From Physocladia obscura (Eukaryota > Chytridiomycota > Chytridiomycetes > Chytridiales > Chytriomycetaceae): a DNA stretch of 16,197 bases. The stretch is from positions 1-16,197 of the forward strand of contig JADGJH010000604.1 of assembly GCA_027596945.1 (NCBI GenBank). The letters are read 5' to 3'. Made by a program: the position numbers and the translations under genes. A model generated the notes under the pieces. That model did not search any database. It saw nothing but the letters and a program-made list of their open reading frames with translations, and was not told where the DNA came from. Positions 1 through 7,728 of this stretch are shown here, piece by piece (positions within the stretch are counted from its first letter, which is position 1; each line of letters begins with the position of its first letter).

Positions 1-682
1 TGGAATAAAATGATGTTAGGGTATATTTTGGGTTTTATCTCATGCACTCCACCACAGAGTAATGCAGATTTCAACATGGTGTGTACAAGAATATGTAGTG
101 TGTGCAAGTGAGTGAACGTGCATGCATGAATGATTGAATGAATGGATGAAGAGAAGATGTATAACAAAAGACAGCTATTGCTTTGTGATAACTGAATAGA
201 AGCTGTGATTAGGAAAGGAAAGGAAAAAATGGGATATAGCAGCCATTTTGGTGTTGTTTTTTGTTTAAGATTCTTGTATTTGGTTGAATTGCTCTCATCT
301 CATCAAATGACTTGATACAGAATTATTTTGCTGTTTAGGTCATTTATCTTTCTCTCTGGAAAAACCTGTTAGAATTTTCAGTGGGAAAACTCTGGATCCA
401 GCAAGACCAAAACTCAGCTGTTGAAAACTGGTATCATTTGTTGCTGCAATTTCTGAAAGAGTTTCACTGTAATCACTGTAAAAGCTTGTTTGAATTAGAG
501 TAAGGGGGCTTTGGTCAAATAAATTATTGCTGAAAAATAAGGAAAAAAATTGACAGAGTACGCCAAAAACGCGAAAAAGATGAAGAACTTCCTCTGTACA
601 TATAAATATGTATAAATATTTTTTTGAGTCAGTTTTGACTTCTTTTTGTTAGCATTTAAATTTGAAATCAAATTTGCGTGGA
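1..682. other. Upstream non-coding region of the first zinc-finger gene
   Basis: No gene can be supported here. Stops are frequent in all frames. The longest ATG-led frame of note is a 28-codon reading frame at 229-315 with hydrophobic composition, which may be a chance upstream ORF. Simple-sequence patches include ATGA/ATTGA-like repeats around 121-149 and a perfect 9-bp tandem repeat (TCACTGTAA) at 464-481. A GTAAGG at 500 and a pyrimidine-rich TTTTTGTTAG ending at 652 could bound a 5'-UTR intron of 153 nt, but nothing confirms it. Confidence 0.6.
601..620 (+). promoter_or_regulatory. TATA-like core promoter element
   Basis: Two consecutive TATAAATAT-type decamers lie 63-82 nt upstream of the ATG at 683, which suits a core promoter for that gene. 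The region is AT-rich overall, so a chance match is possible. Confidence 0.4.
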
Positions 683-2650
683 ATGGAGCAAGTGGGTTTC
701 GAGAAGAATGACACGACAGCAAAACGAGATTTCAACAGTCCGGAGTTAAAGACGGCAATAGTAACGGCGCTCCATAAGGTGGCCAAACTTGAAGGGGAAC
801 TGGCTGGGCTCCGCTACGTACTGGCCGCTTGTCGCAAGGAACGCGACGATCTCAAGCAAGAACGGGACGCCTTGCAGGAACGCATAACCGTGCTCGAGTT
901 GGTGGCGCATAAAGTCGCTGAGCTGGAGATTATGGTGCAAAATGCGGCGTCCGTTTCGTCAGGCCCCAATTCCAACACTAACGCTCTCAGTATGAAAAGC
1001 ACAAACACAAACACAAATCCAAACCCAAACCCAAACCCAATGGTAGCCATCAGTGAGAGCGCAAGCCGCAACCAGAATGAATTAGACAGTTCGAATGAGC
1101 AGAAACTCCAACAGCAAAACTTACTACAGCAACAACTCTATCAACATCAGCAACTACTACTCCAACGACACCAACAACAGATAAATCGACAACAAATGCA
1201 TGAGCAGTGGCAGCAACAATATCAAATACATCTTAAACAAATTCAGCAAGAAACTCTTCATCGTCAACTGTCGCAGTTACGACAACAAAACTGGAATCCA
1301 CAAAACAATCAACAAAATCAACCGACGAAACCAGACCCAAACTACAGCCAGAAAATTCCATCTCAAGCGATTTCGGCGAAAGCCCTGCCACTGTTACTTC
1401 CGCCGCCGCTGCTAACAACGCGACCACAGCCGCAGCCCCCCAATTTACCACACCTGGCTTCTTCCTCGAGATTAGTCCCTTCAACGCCTCAAATACCACG
1501 ATCATCTTCATCATTGCTTTCAACTAAATGCCCGATTCCAGGATGCACGAATCAGTTAGAATCTCTCGAAAAACTGCGTTTGCATGCGACACAAGCGCAT
1601 TCCAAATTTGTGAATGCCAAATATCCTCGTAGTACACAATATACGCAGATATTACGTGTTCCGCCCATCATTGGTTCTTTTAAATGTCCACGTTGTGGAA
1701 AGACATTACGGCATGCTGGAGCTATGGTTATGCATGCGAAGACGTGTGGTGAAGATTCGATAGCAAATTTCGAAACAGCTTCAAAAAAAGTGAACGGTAA
1801 TAGTGGTAGCATGTCTGAAATAAATTTCGCCAATGGAGCTGGATCTGGCGCTCACTATAAAAACGGAATTGTTGGAGGAATCAATGGTTATGGAAAGAAT
1901 CACAGCAGTGGTGATACAGTTGGAAGTGGCAATATTCAATTTGGTTTAACAGTTGCCAGACAAAGGGAAGATGAAGAAGGGAGAACATCGGTACCAACCA
2001 CAGCTTCACTAAAATCGGGGATCTCAGCGTCACCTCCGCCGTTGCCTGTTGTCAATCTTGACACAAATACCCAATCAGTTTCATTATTGCCATTTTTATC
2101 AGTATCACCACCACCACCATCTTTTGACGCTCAAAAAACATCAATACCGTCACCAATTTACGAAAATTCAGTTTTTGAACCAATATCATTGAACCAGGAA
2201 ATGCCGGATTCCAAATCACGTCCACAGAAAAACCAAAAATTGGATATAGAGTTAAAACCAGGGGAAACATCTATTATGGAAGTTGAATTGTCGACGCCTG
2301 TGTTACCATTCCAAAAAATAATTGATTCGCAGGAAGAGAAGAAACAGCCTTTTGAAGTAGTTGAACGGGTAGAAAACAGTATTGAGATAATCCGCAAGAT
2401 GATGAAGCCGCCTACTATTTTCGATGAACTTGAGCCCGAAACGCGGCGGGCGATTTTGGACGGAGTGAAAACATTTCTGGAGGTTGTGTTGGTTGAGAAG
2501 GCAAACCAGTATATAATTCGGAGTGATGGTGACGGTGACAATGATGGGACAAATTATTTTGTGCCTGAGTCTGTGCGTAGTGACTTTCTTTTGTGGTTGT
2601 TTGGCGAGCTTTCACGAGTGTTTCCAGGCTCTATTATTTTTCCTTTTTGA
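683..2650 (+). CDS. Coiled-coil, Gln-rich protein with two zinc fingers (C2H2 + C2HC)
   Basis: A 655-residue intronless protein. The frame is open back to 653, but 683 is the first ATG after the in-frame stop at 650-652. Residues about 22-88 form a heptad-like coiled coil ending in VLELVAHKVAELE (70-82). A short Asn-Thr/Asn-Pro repeat follows, then a Gln-rich tract (about 142-213) and a Pro/Ser-rich spacer. Finger 1 is C283-x4-C288-x12-H301-x4-H306, a classical C2H2 shape. Finger 2 is C335-x2-C338-x12-H351-x3-C355, with Cys as the last ligand. The middle is Gly/Ser- and Pro-rich low complexity. The last 85 residues look folded and helical and contain VPES (627-630). C2H2 fingers usually bind DNA, and coiled coils with Gln-rich tracts are common in transcription regulators, so a nuclear regulator is inferred. 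The next gene has the same order of parts. The family is not recognised. The 5' end is much more GC-rich than the 3' half. Confidence 0.8.
   Translation: MEQVGFEKNDTTAKRDFNSPELKTAIVTALHKVAKLEGELAGLRYVLAACRKERDDLKQERDALQERITVLELVAHKVAELEIMVQNAASVSSGPNSNTNALSMKSTNTNTNPNPNPNPMVAISESASRNQNELDSSNEQKLQQQNLLQQQLYQHQQLLLQRHQQQINRQQMHEQWQQQYQIHLKQIQQETLHRQLSQLRQQNWNPQNNQQNQPTKPDPNYSQKIPSQAISAKALPLLLPPPLLTTRPQPQPPNLPHLASSSRLVPSTPQIPRSSSSLLSTKCPIPGCTNQLESLEKLRLHATQAHSKFVNAKYPRSTQYTQILRVPPIIGSFKCPRCGKTLRHAGAMVMHAKTCGEDSIANFETASKKVNGNSGSMSEINFANGAGSGAHYKNGIVGGINGYGKNHSSGDTVGSGNIQFGLTVARQREDEEGRTSVPTTASLKSGISASPPPLPVVNLDTNTQSVSLLPFLSVSPPPPSFDAQKTSIPSPIYENSVFEPISLNQEMPDSKSRPQKNQKLDIELKPGETSIMEVELSTPVLPFQKIIDSQEEKKQPFEVVERVENSIEIIRKMMKPPTIFDELEPETRRAILDGVKTFLEVVLVEKANQYIIRSDGDGDNDGTNYFVPESVRSDFLLWLFGELSRVFPGSIIFPF
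1001..1040 (+). repeat. Hexanucleotide repeat (ACAAAC / CCAAAC)
   Basis: Six consecutive hexamers, three of ACAAAC type then three of CCAAAC type, encode an Asn-Thr then Asn-Pro run in the first zinc-finger protein. The unit length keeps the frame, so copy number can change without disrupting the protein. The neighbouring paralogue has similar ACAAAC-type codons at about 3125-3180. Confidence 0.8.
1106..1321 (+). repeat. CAA/CAG-rich tract encoding poly-Gln-like segment
   Basis: A stretch of about 72 codons dominated by CAA and CAG, with interspersed Leu, His, Asn and Arg. Mixed codons rather than a pure CAG run suggest a stable Gln-rich domain, possibly an extension of the coiled coil or an activation/aggregation-prone segment. 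Confidence 0.7.
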
Positions 2651-2662
2651 ATTGGAATGCAT

Positions 2663-2668
2663 AATAAA
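2663..2668 (+). terminator. Polyadenylation signal AATAAA
   Basis: A canonical AATAAA lies 13 nt after the stop codon of the first zinc-finger gene and 42 nt before the ATG of the next gene. This supports two separate transcripts in a very short (59 nt) intergenic gap. Confidence 0.45.
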
Positions 2669-2709
2669 TATTTAAAAATTTTTGAGGAAGAAAAAGGGAA
2701 GAACAGGGT

Positions 2710-4662
2710 ATGCAAGGCGATATTGCAGCATCAGTTGCAATTGTTGAGTCGGTTGATGAGACAGAACTAGACGAACTGCTGAGAAAAGTGCAGTCCGTTC
2801 TTGACGCGGCTGTAGCTGAAGACTCGGAACAGCTGGGCCTGGGACTTACTTTAGGCGCGAGAACGGAACTGCTGACAGTTCTTGCTGAAAAGATTGCTGT
2901 TCTGCGCTCAGTTATTGCTACACAGACGACCCAGATTGGCCAACTGATTGCGCGTAATATGGTGCTGGAGCAGGTGGCTGCGAAGGTCGCGCATCTAGAA
3001 TTAGCCTTGGCTGCCACCAACAATGGCGCCAACTTCAACTCTAACAGCAACAGGCCTGACGCTAACGGTGACAGCAGCAACGCGTTCTCAGACGATATCG
3101 CTGCAAGCAACGAAAGTTCTGAAAACACAAACACAAACGCGAGTGCCGCCATCAACACAAATACAGTCGTGAACACAAAGCTGGCGGTATCATCAATATC
3201 GGAATCAAAACAAACACCGGAATCAACATCAACTCCGGGAATCCAGACGGCGCGGCCAATTCCGCCACGCGCAAAGGCAAGTGGAATGCAGCTTTCTTTC
3301 GTGTGTTCGGCGCCCGGCTGTGCAAAGTCCTATGCCTCTCAAACGTCGCTCAACGGCCACAACTGGCAGGCACACGGCGACTGTATTGTCAAGTTTAGCG
3401 ACGGTCGCAGGCTTAAAGTCACGCGTGACCCCACAGACAAACTACTGCACTGCCCGTGTCTGAAGAATCATTTCAAGTACAACTCGGGTATCACTAAACA
3501 TGCCCTGTCTTGCTTGGGCGTACCATCCGCCACTACCACCGCCACCGGAGCGAGTGAAGCAAGCCCCACCTCATCTGCAACAACTCATTCAGTCCCACAA
3601 GCCTCGGCACATGCGTCTACTTCTAATAATATCTTGTCTTCCAATAATTCAAGTGAAGTCCCGTCTACTCCTGTCACCCCTGTCACTCCAGCTACCCCGC
3701 ACGTGTCGGCATCGACGGCTGAACCTGTTAAAAATTCTGCAAACGCGCCACTATCGACACAGTCTACCTTTTCTACACCACAGCGTCCTACTTCTGCTGT
3801 CCAACCATATCCTTTTCCTCCACGAACTCCAGCCGAAATTACTCTCAAACCCTATCCGACATCACCTCCTCTCCTTCTCGCAGACTCAACTCCCAACACG
3901 CAAAACTTTCGTGCATGGACCGAAATCCTTGCTGTTCAAATGCCTCATATCAAAATTGACGCTACTGCAAAAAAACGCGCCGAAAAATTTAGGCGCGAGC
4001 ATTCGCTTGACGTGAAAGTCCGTAGTAATAATAGCAATGCAAATGGTGGCTCGGGTCCGGGCACCGGTGGTAGGCTGCCGTCTTCGGCAATTCCAGAGTC
4101 TTTAGTCAAGGAGTTTCTTGTAGTTATGGGTGCACCAGTACGAGGCTCTCCTGCAGCGATAGCGGCTGGCTTTACTCCCATCGCACCTGCTGCCGTAATA
4201 GCAACCGCCACAACAGTAGTAGCCAACTTGAGCAACTCAGCATCATCCTCAGCTCACGTGAGTACGCCAACAATAAAAATTGCAACATCAACAGCCGTGA
4301 ATGTTTCAACAGATGTTGCTACTGTTGACTCCACCGAAATTTCGGAAATTGCAACACCCACAGTGAAACGGCAAGTAAATGATAGTTATCAAGAGAATAA
4401 ACGATCAAAGACGATTGCATCACCAAAGTTTCAAAATGATGGAGCAGCAAGTGATACAGATGTATCTGTATCAGACGATGAAATAGTATCAAGTAACGGC
4501 GGTGGTGACGGCGTTGGCATTGGGCTTAGTAGCGGCAGTGGCCGAAGAAATCACAATGAAGATAATGATGACATCGACCTCAATGATTATGATGAGGATG
4601 AATATAATGACGATGGAGACGAAGGCATCGAGGTTGATGAACTGGAAGAGGGTGAAAAGTAA
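2710..4662 (+). CDS. Second coiled-coil, two-zinc-finger protein (tandem paralogue)
   Basis: A 650-residue intronless protein starting at an ATG 59 nt after the previous stop. The N-terminal 100 residues are helical and end in VLEQVAAKVAHLE (85-97), matching the upstream protein at 10 of 13 positions. Asn/Thr-rich sequence and an ISES motif follow, as in the neighbour. Finger 1 is C199-x4-C204-x12-H217-x4-H222, with identical spacing to the neighbour. Finger 2 has C248, C250, H264 and C268: the first Cys pair is only one residue apart, which is unusual. Residues about 275-390 are Thr/Ser/Pro/Ala-rich. A basic helical patch (about 402-436) precedes a Gly/Asn-rich linker and IPES (461-464), which resembles VPES near the neighbour's C-terminus. 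Residues 612-650 are strongly acidic. A nuclear DNA-binding regulator is inferred, and the exact family is not recognised. Divergence from the neighbour is large outside these blocks. Confidence 0.8.
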   Translation: MQGDIAASVAIVESVDETELDELLRKVQSVLDAAVAEDSEQLGLGLTLGARTELLTVLAEKIAVLRSVIATQTTQIGQLIARNMVLEQVAAKVAHLELALAATNNGANFNSNSNRPDANGDSSNAFSDDIAASNESSENTNTNASAAINTNTVVNTKLAVSSISESKQTPESTSTPGIQTARPIPPRAKASGMQLSFVCSAPGCAKSYASQTSLNGHNWQAHGDCIVKFSDGRRLKVTRDPTDKLLHCPCLKNHFKYNSGITKHALSCLGVPSATTTATGASEASPTSSATTHSVPQASAHASTSNNILSSNNSSEVPSTPVTPVTPATPHVSASTAEPVKNSANAPLSTQSTFSTPQRPTSAVQPYPFPPRTPAEITLKPYPTSPPLLLADSTPNTQNFRAWTEILAVQMPHIKIDATAKKRAEKFRREHSLDVKVRSNNSNANGGSGPGTGGRLPSSAIPESLVKEFLVVMGAPVRGSPAAIAAGFTPIAPAAVIATATTVVANLSNSASSSAHVSTPTIKIATSTAVNVSTDVATVDSTEISEIATPTVKRQVNDSYQENKRSKTIASPKFQNDGAASDTDVSVSDDEIVSSNGGGDGVGIGLSSGSGRRNHNEDNDDIDLNDYDEDEYNDDGDEGIEVDELEEGEK

Positions 4663-4838
4663 AAGTAAAAAACTCGCTTGTTTGTTTTTCAAATTGCAAG
4701 TCAGAAAAAGTAAGGCGTCGTTATTGGGCAGTGAAATATCAATCTCGCCGTAGAAGTATATTTGACATTCTCTGCGCATTATAGTGAACTGTCCTGTGGA
4801 CCTTTGACAAAAAAAGAGGGAAAAAAAAAATCAAAGCA

Positions 4839-5911
4839 ATGAGAATGCGAAAAGCAAAGAGCCTAAGATATGCATCATCGACCGAATCTATCACGTTCAG
4901 TTTTGTTTTCACCGAGCCACTTTCTTTCAAAGCATCCCAATCATCGTCCACGTTATTCCCACAACCTATAACTGAAAACAAGTCGCTTGAATCCCGTGTT
5001 CAAAACGGCCTTGCTTCTTCTACGTCACAAAGAGAACAGCTGCAAATCACAACAATGCCGCCCACTGGCTTTGAACTTCGTACAAAAGTCATCGTTCGCA
5101 GCTCTGAGTCTGGTGATGCGACAATGTAAATGCTGATCATCATCCATAGTGCTTGGCTCAGTAATAAAATTTTTTTTTTGACAGGTCCACACAAGACACC
5201 CTTGCGATTGGGCATATTCATTCAAACGATCACAAAAAACATGATAGATCTCTTCCGCATAGAAAGAAGCACTGCAGAAATTTGTCAACATCTTCTTCGT
5301 CGTCATCATCCATTCCATTGCTTGCTTCTTCCTCAACAGTGGCCATGATGGATTCTCGTAGCTATTCCATCGCGTCTTCTTTATCTTCGGAAGACTCGTT
5401 GTTGTTTTGCCGCCGATTCAGTCCGTCGAATGAAAGCGGAAACGAGGGTTCTGACGAACAGCCGCCGAAATTTCTTTCTAGCAAAGCGTCATCCACCGCC
5501 ACCAAAACTTTATCAAAAAAAGCGAAACCCAAGCGCACTGCTATTTCTATTTCCGTTGCCTCCACCTCTCCTTCTTCTGCTGCGGCCTCTTTTAATTTCA
5601 TCAATGCGACGGAAGAGCTTTCTGTCCGCGAACGCCAAAAGTCGCAGAACTACCGCAGTCATCAGTTTGAAAATTTGTTGACAAATAGTAAGGAGGAATC
5701 AATGAAGAATGGAGTTTGCCAATTCTGTAAATCAAACAAAACTGGTCAGTGGAGACGCGGTCCGGGTGGAATGAGAACTTTGTGCAATGCTTGTGGAATT
5801 AATTGGTGTCGCAAAGTTCGTGCTTATGCTCGCTCGACTGGTGTCAGCCTTGATGCTGCGGAAAGTGCTGTCGGCGCAAATGAAACTTGGTTCAGGCGTG
5901 TTGTCTCTTGA
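4839..5911 (+). CDS. GATA-type zinc-finger transcription factor (2 exons)
   Basis: Proposed structure: exons 4839-5125 and 5185-5911, 337 residues. The ATG at 4839 is the first after an in-frame stop at 4785. The single GATA finger is C274-x2-C277-x18-C296-x2-C299, with the family hallmarks QWRRGP and TLCNACG and a basic tail ([10 protein letters not shown]). GATA fingers bind WGATAR DNA sites. The 18-residue loop is the form found in plant and many fungal factors. A Ser-rich segment occupies about 130-165, and a basic KKAKPKR patch near 207-213 could be a nuclear localisation signal. The finger lies close to the C-terminus. No LOV/PAS or second finger is seen. The open frame of exon 2 runs 5' past its first internal ATG (5345), and splicing to exon 1 in matching phase adds 128 residues upstream of the Ser run. 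The target pathway (nitrogen, light, iron) cannot be told. The finger is certain; exon 1 is likely. Confidence 0.82.
5126..5184 (+). other. Intron of the GATA gene (59 nt)
   Basis: It begins GTAAAT and ends in a run of ten T followed by GACAG, a strong acceptor. Exon 1 leaves phase 2 (AT) and exon 2 supplies G, giving an ATG codon and restoring the frame exactly. Both flanking frames hit stops inside the intron. Confidence 0.75.
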
Positions 5912-6258
5912 ATTTATTTATGTTTTCGTTTTTTAAGAATCTCTATCGTTATTTAACTTTTACTATTTGTTGTCTGTTTTTTTATTTATACAATAATAAT
6001 AATAGCTTGTTTTGTTTTTGATGTTTGTTGAGCTGCTTGCCATTATGCTTTGCGCTCTTTGTGAAACATAAATTTAACCCACTCAGCTAAACGAAAATGG
6101 AAGTAAAACTACAGTAAGTGGAACGGAATTTGCCGATTTTGTTTTGAGCTGAATTTATTTGTTACGATATTTTTTCCTTTGCTTTTCAGCTCTTTTTTCT
6201 TGTTTTCTTTGACACTTCAATGAGTTATTACAAAATTTTTTATTTCACTTCTGACCCT
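5912..6258. other. Convergent 3' region between GATA and ankyrin genes
   Basis: This 347-nt spacer separates two stop codons pointing at each other. It is very T-rich, with a short AAT repeat near 5990-6003. On the minus strand an AATAAA (plus-strand TTTATT at 6239-6244) lies just past the ankyrin gene stop and is a likely polyadenylation signal. No canonical AATAAA is seen for the plus-strand gene. Confidence 0.55.
6239..6244 (-). terminator. Polyadenylation signal AATAAA for the ankyrin gene
   Basis: Canonical hexamer on the minus strand, 15-20 nt downstream of the TAA stop at 6259-6261. Confidence 0.45.
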
Positions 6259-7728
6259 TTAATGAATCATCACACCAGGATTGTTTTTTTTCATTGCTTT
6301 GTTCCTTTTACGGCCAGAAGTCGATGAAATTGCAGTTGGTGATTGAGCAGACGGACCTTGCCTTTTTTGCTTTTCTGATAACGCAGCAACACGCGAATCT
6401 CCCATCAAAATCTGCGCAATTTCAAAATACTTAAACGTTTTCGCATCCTTCAAAGCTTCATTATCCGAATCCGATGCATCAACTCTTGGATCCGCAATCA
6501 AAAGCTCAACAATTTTTTTCCGATTATTAAAAACTGCAGTTTTTATCGCCAGATTGTTTTCAGCGTCAGGGTCCGATTGCGGGTTTGCCAATAAAAGTTT
6601 AACGATGCTAATATGACCGTTCTTGCATGCGTAATAAAGAGATTCGTTTTTTCGCGCCGATGGATCGACACGTGGATCTTGAAGTAGCAAAGACACAATG
6701 TCAGCATGGCCGAATTCAGCTGCGCAAACCAATGCAAAATTATTCCAAATTGTCGGATCAACACGCGGGTCAGCGAGTAATAACAGCACTATTTCCATGT
6801 GCTTATTTTGAACAGCGTGGATGAACGCGATGCAAAGTGCGTCAGCAGATTGGCGCAAAATTCCAGGGATATGGCGGATTTGTGGGTCGTTCATTAACGG
6901 ATTCGAGAGAAACATGCGAACAACAGCAACATGCCCTTTTGTGGCAGATAGTACGAATGGGTTTAATGTTGTAGGATTTGAGAGGCCTAAATTTGTTACT
7001 GGATTTGCAATAAGCGCGGCAGCAATTTCGGTAATAATTGTCAAAGCGGAGGTGTGATTTAGTGGTATGGAACAGACACCAATTAGCGATTCAGATGCTA
7101 TTTCTGAAGGAAAATTGATAGCGGTTTCTAAAAGAAGATAACGGGCGATATTTAAATGGTATTTTTTGATTGCATGAAGGAACGCGAGTGCAAGTTGAGT
7201 TTTAGCAATATGCTTTTTAGTGACAATCAGCTGCACAATGCTCAGATGACCAAATTCAACAGCATTGAACAAGCTTGCTTCGACACACTCATCCGTCACA
7301 GGATACTGCAGCAACAATTCAAGAACATTACTATGTCCTTGACTGCACGCCCAAGACCATGGAATCCAGTCCACCATGGCAGGACTAAACTCGTGGTTGA
7401 ATTTGTCATGGCACAACAACGCTTGAAGAGCTGGAATCATTGCTGCAGACAGATCAACAAAGGTTATCTTGTTCAAATCAAGCCAAAGAGACTTGTATGC
7501 CAGAGAGGCGGAGCGGTACAATAAAGGAAGGCTAGACCAAATTGTGGCATCAAGTTCATCATTTTGATATTTTTGATGCGCAGCACAGTGAGCTTTGGCT
7601 GTGGATAAATCATAGAGAATCAGGTCATCCAAGAAGCCTTTTCCAACAAGAGCAAGACTGAGCAGATGTGCGTCGACTGGTAGTTTGATAAGAATGATCA
7701 CCCGGATTTCGAAAGGTAAGGGTATCAT
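6259..7728 (-). CDS. F-box-like / ankyrin-repeat protein
   Basis: A 489-residue intronless protein. The ATG at 7728 places an F-box-like helix bundle right at the N-terminus: residues about 3-40 contain LPFEIR, then a hydrophobic helix, LPVDAHLLSLALV and a KGF turn, the usual layout of an F-box. Residues about 120-452 hold about nine ankyrin units. The clearest carry A..FGH..IV.LLL and DPRVDP turns (around 299-450); earlier ones are degenerate (WACSQGH, AVEFGH, AIKKYH). A basic tail (GRKRNKAMKK) could direct the protein to the nucleus. F-box proteins bind Skp1 in SCF ubiquitin ligases, with the repeats binding the substrate. That role is inferred from the family. The N-terminal F-box plus DPRVDP-type ankyrin layout recurs in many copies in chytrid genomes. 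It lies convergent to the GATA gene. A weak TATA-like ATATAT sits about 55 nt upstream (7781-7787). Confidence 0.85.
   Translation of the reverse strand: MIPLPFEIRVIILIKLPVDAHLLSLALVGKGFLDDLILYDLSTAKAHCAAHQKYQNDELDATIWSSLPLLYRSASLAYKSLWLDLNKITFVDLSAAMIPALQALLCHDKFNHEFSPAMVDWIPWSWACSQGHSNVLELLLQYPVTDECVEASLFNAVEFGHLSIVQLIVTKKHIAKTQLALAFLHAIKKYHLNIARYLLLETAINFPSEIASESLIGVCSIPLNHTSALTIITEIAAALIANPVTNLGLSNPTTLNPFVLSATKGHVAVVRMFLSNPLMNDPQIRHIPGILRQSADALCIAFIHAVQNKHMEIVLLLLADPRVDPTIWNNFALVCAAEFGHADIVSLLLQDPRVDPSARKNESLYYACKNGHISIVKLLLANPQSDPDAENNLAIKTAVFNNRKKIVELLIADPRVDASDSDNEALKDAKTFKYFEIAQILMGDSRVAALSEKQKRQGPSAQSPTAISSTSGRKRNKAMKKNNPGVMIH

Noticed and set aside
1..114. Open frame from the window edge with several Cys, ending in TGA at 112-114
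   Set aside because: Only 37 codons; a run this long without a stop is not rare by chance. A GTGAGT donor at 108 leaves phase 2, which does not match the only downstream acceptor candidate (652), so it cannot be linked to the first gene.
229..315. 28-codon ATG-led upstream ORF
   Set aside because: Short and hydrophobic, without start context or conservation evidence. Kept only as a remark in the upstream region.
2650..2710. Fusion of the two zinc-finger genes through an intron
   Set aside because: The gap holds a stop, an AATAAA and a new ATG. The GG/AG-rich stretch before the second ATG is a poor acceptor, and both proteins have their own complete N-terminal coiled coil.
2634..3176. Long antisense frames opposite the zinc-finger genes (also 2158-2541, 3585-3848, 3945-4235)
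   Set aside because: They mirror the codon bias of the real genes and encode Ser/Leu/Val-rich or low-complexity strings without domains.
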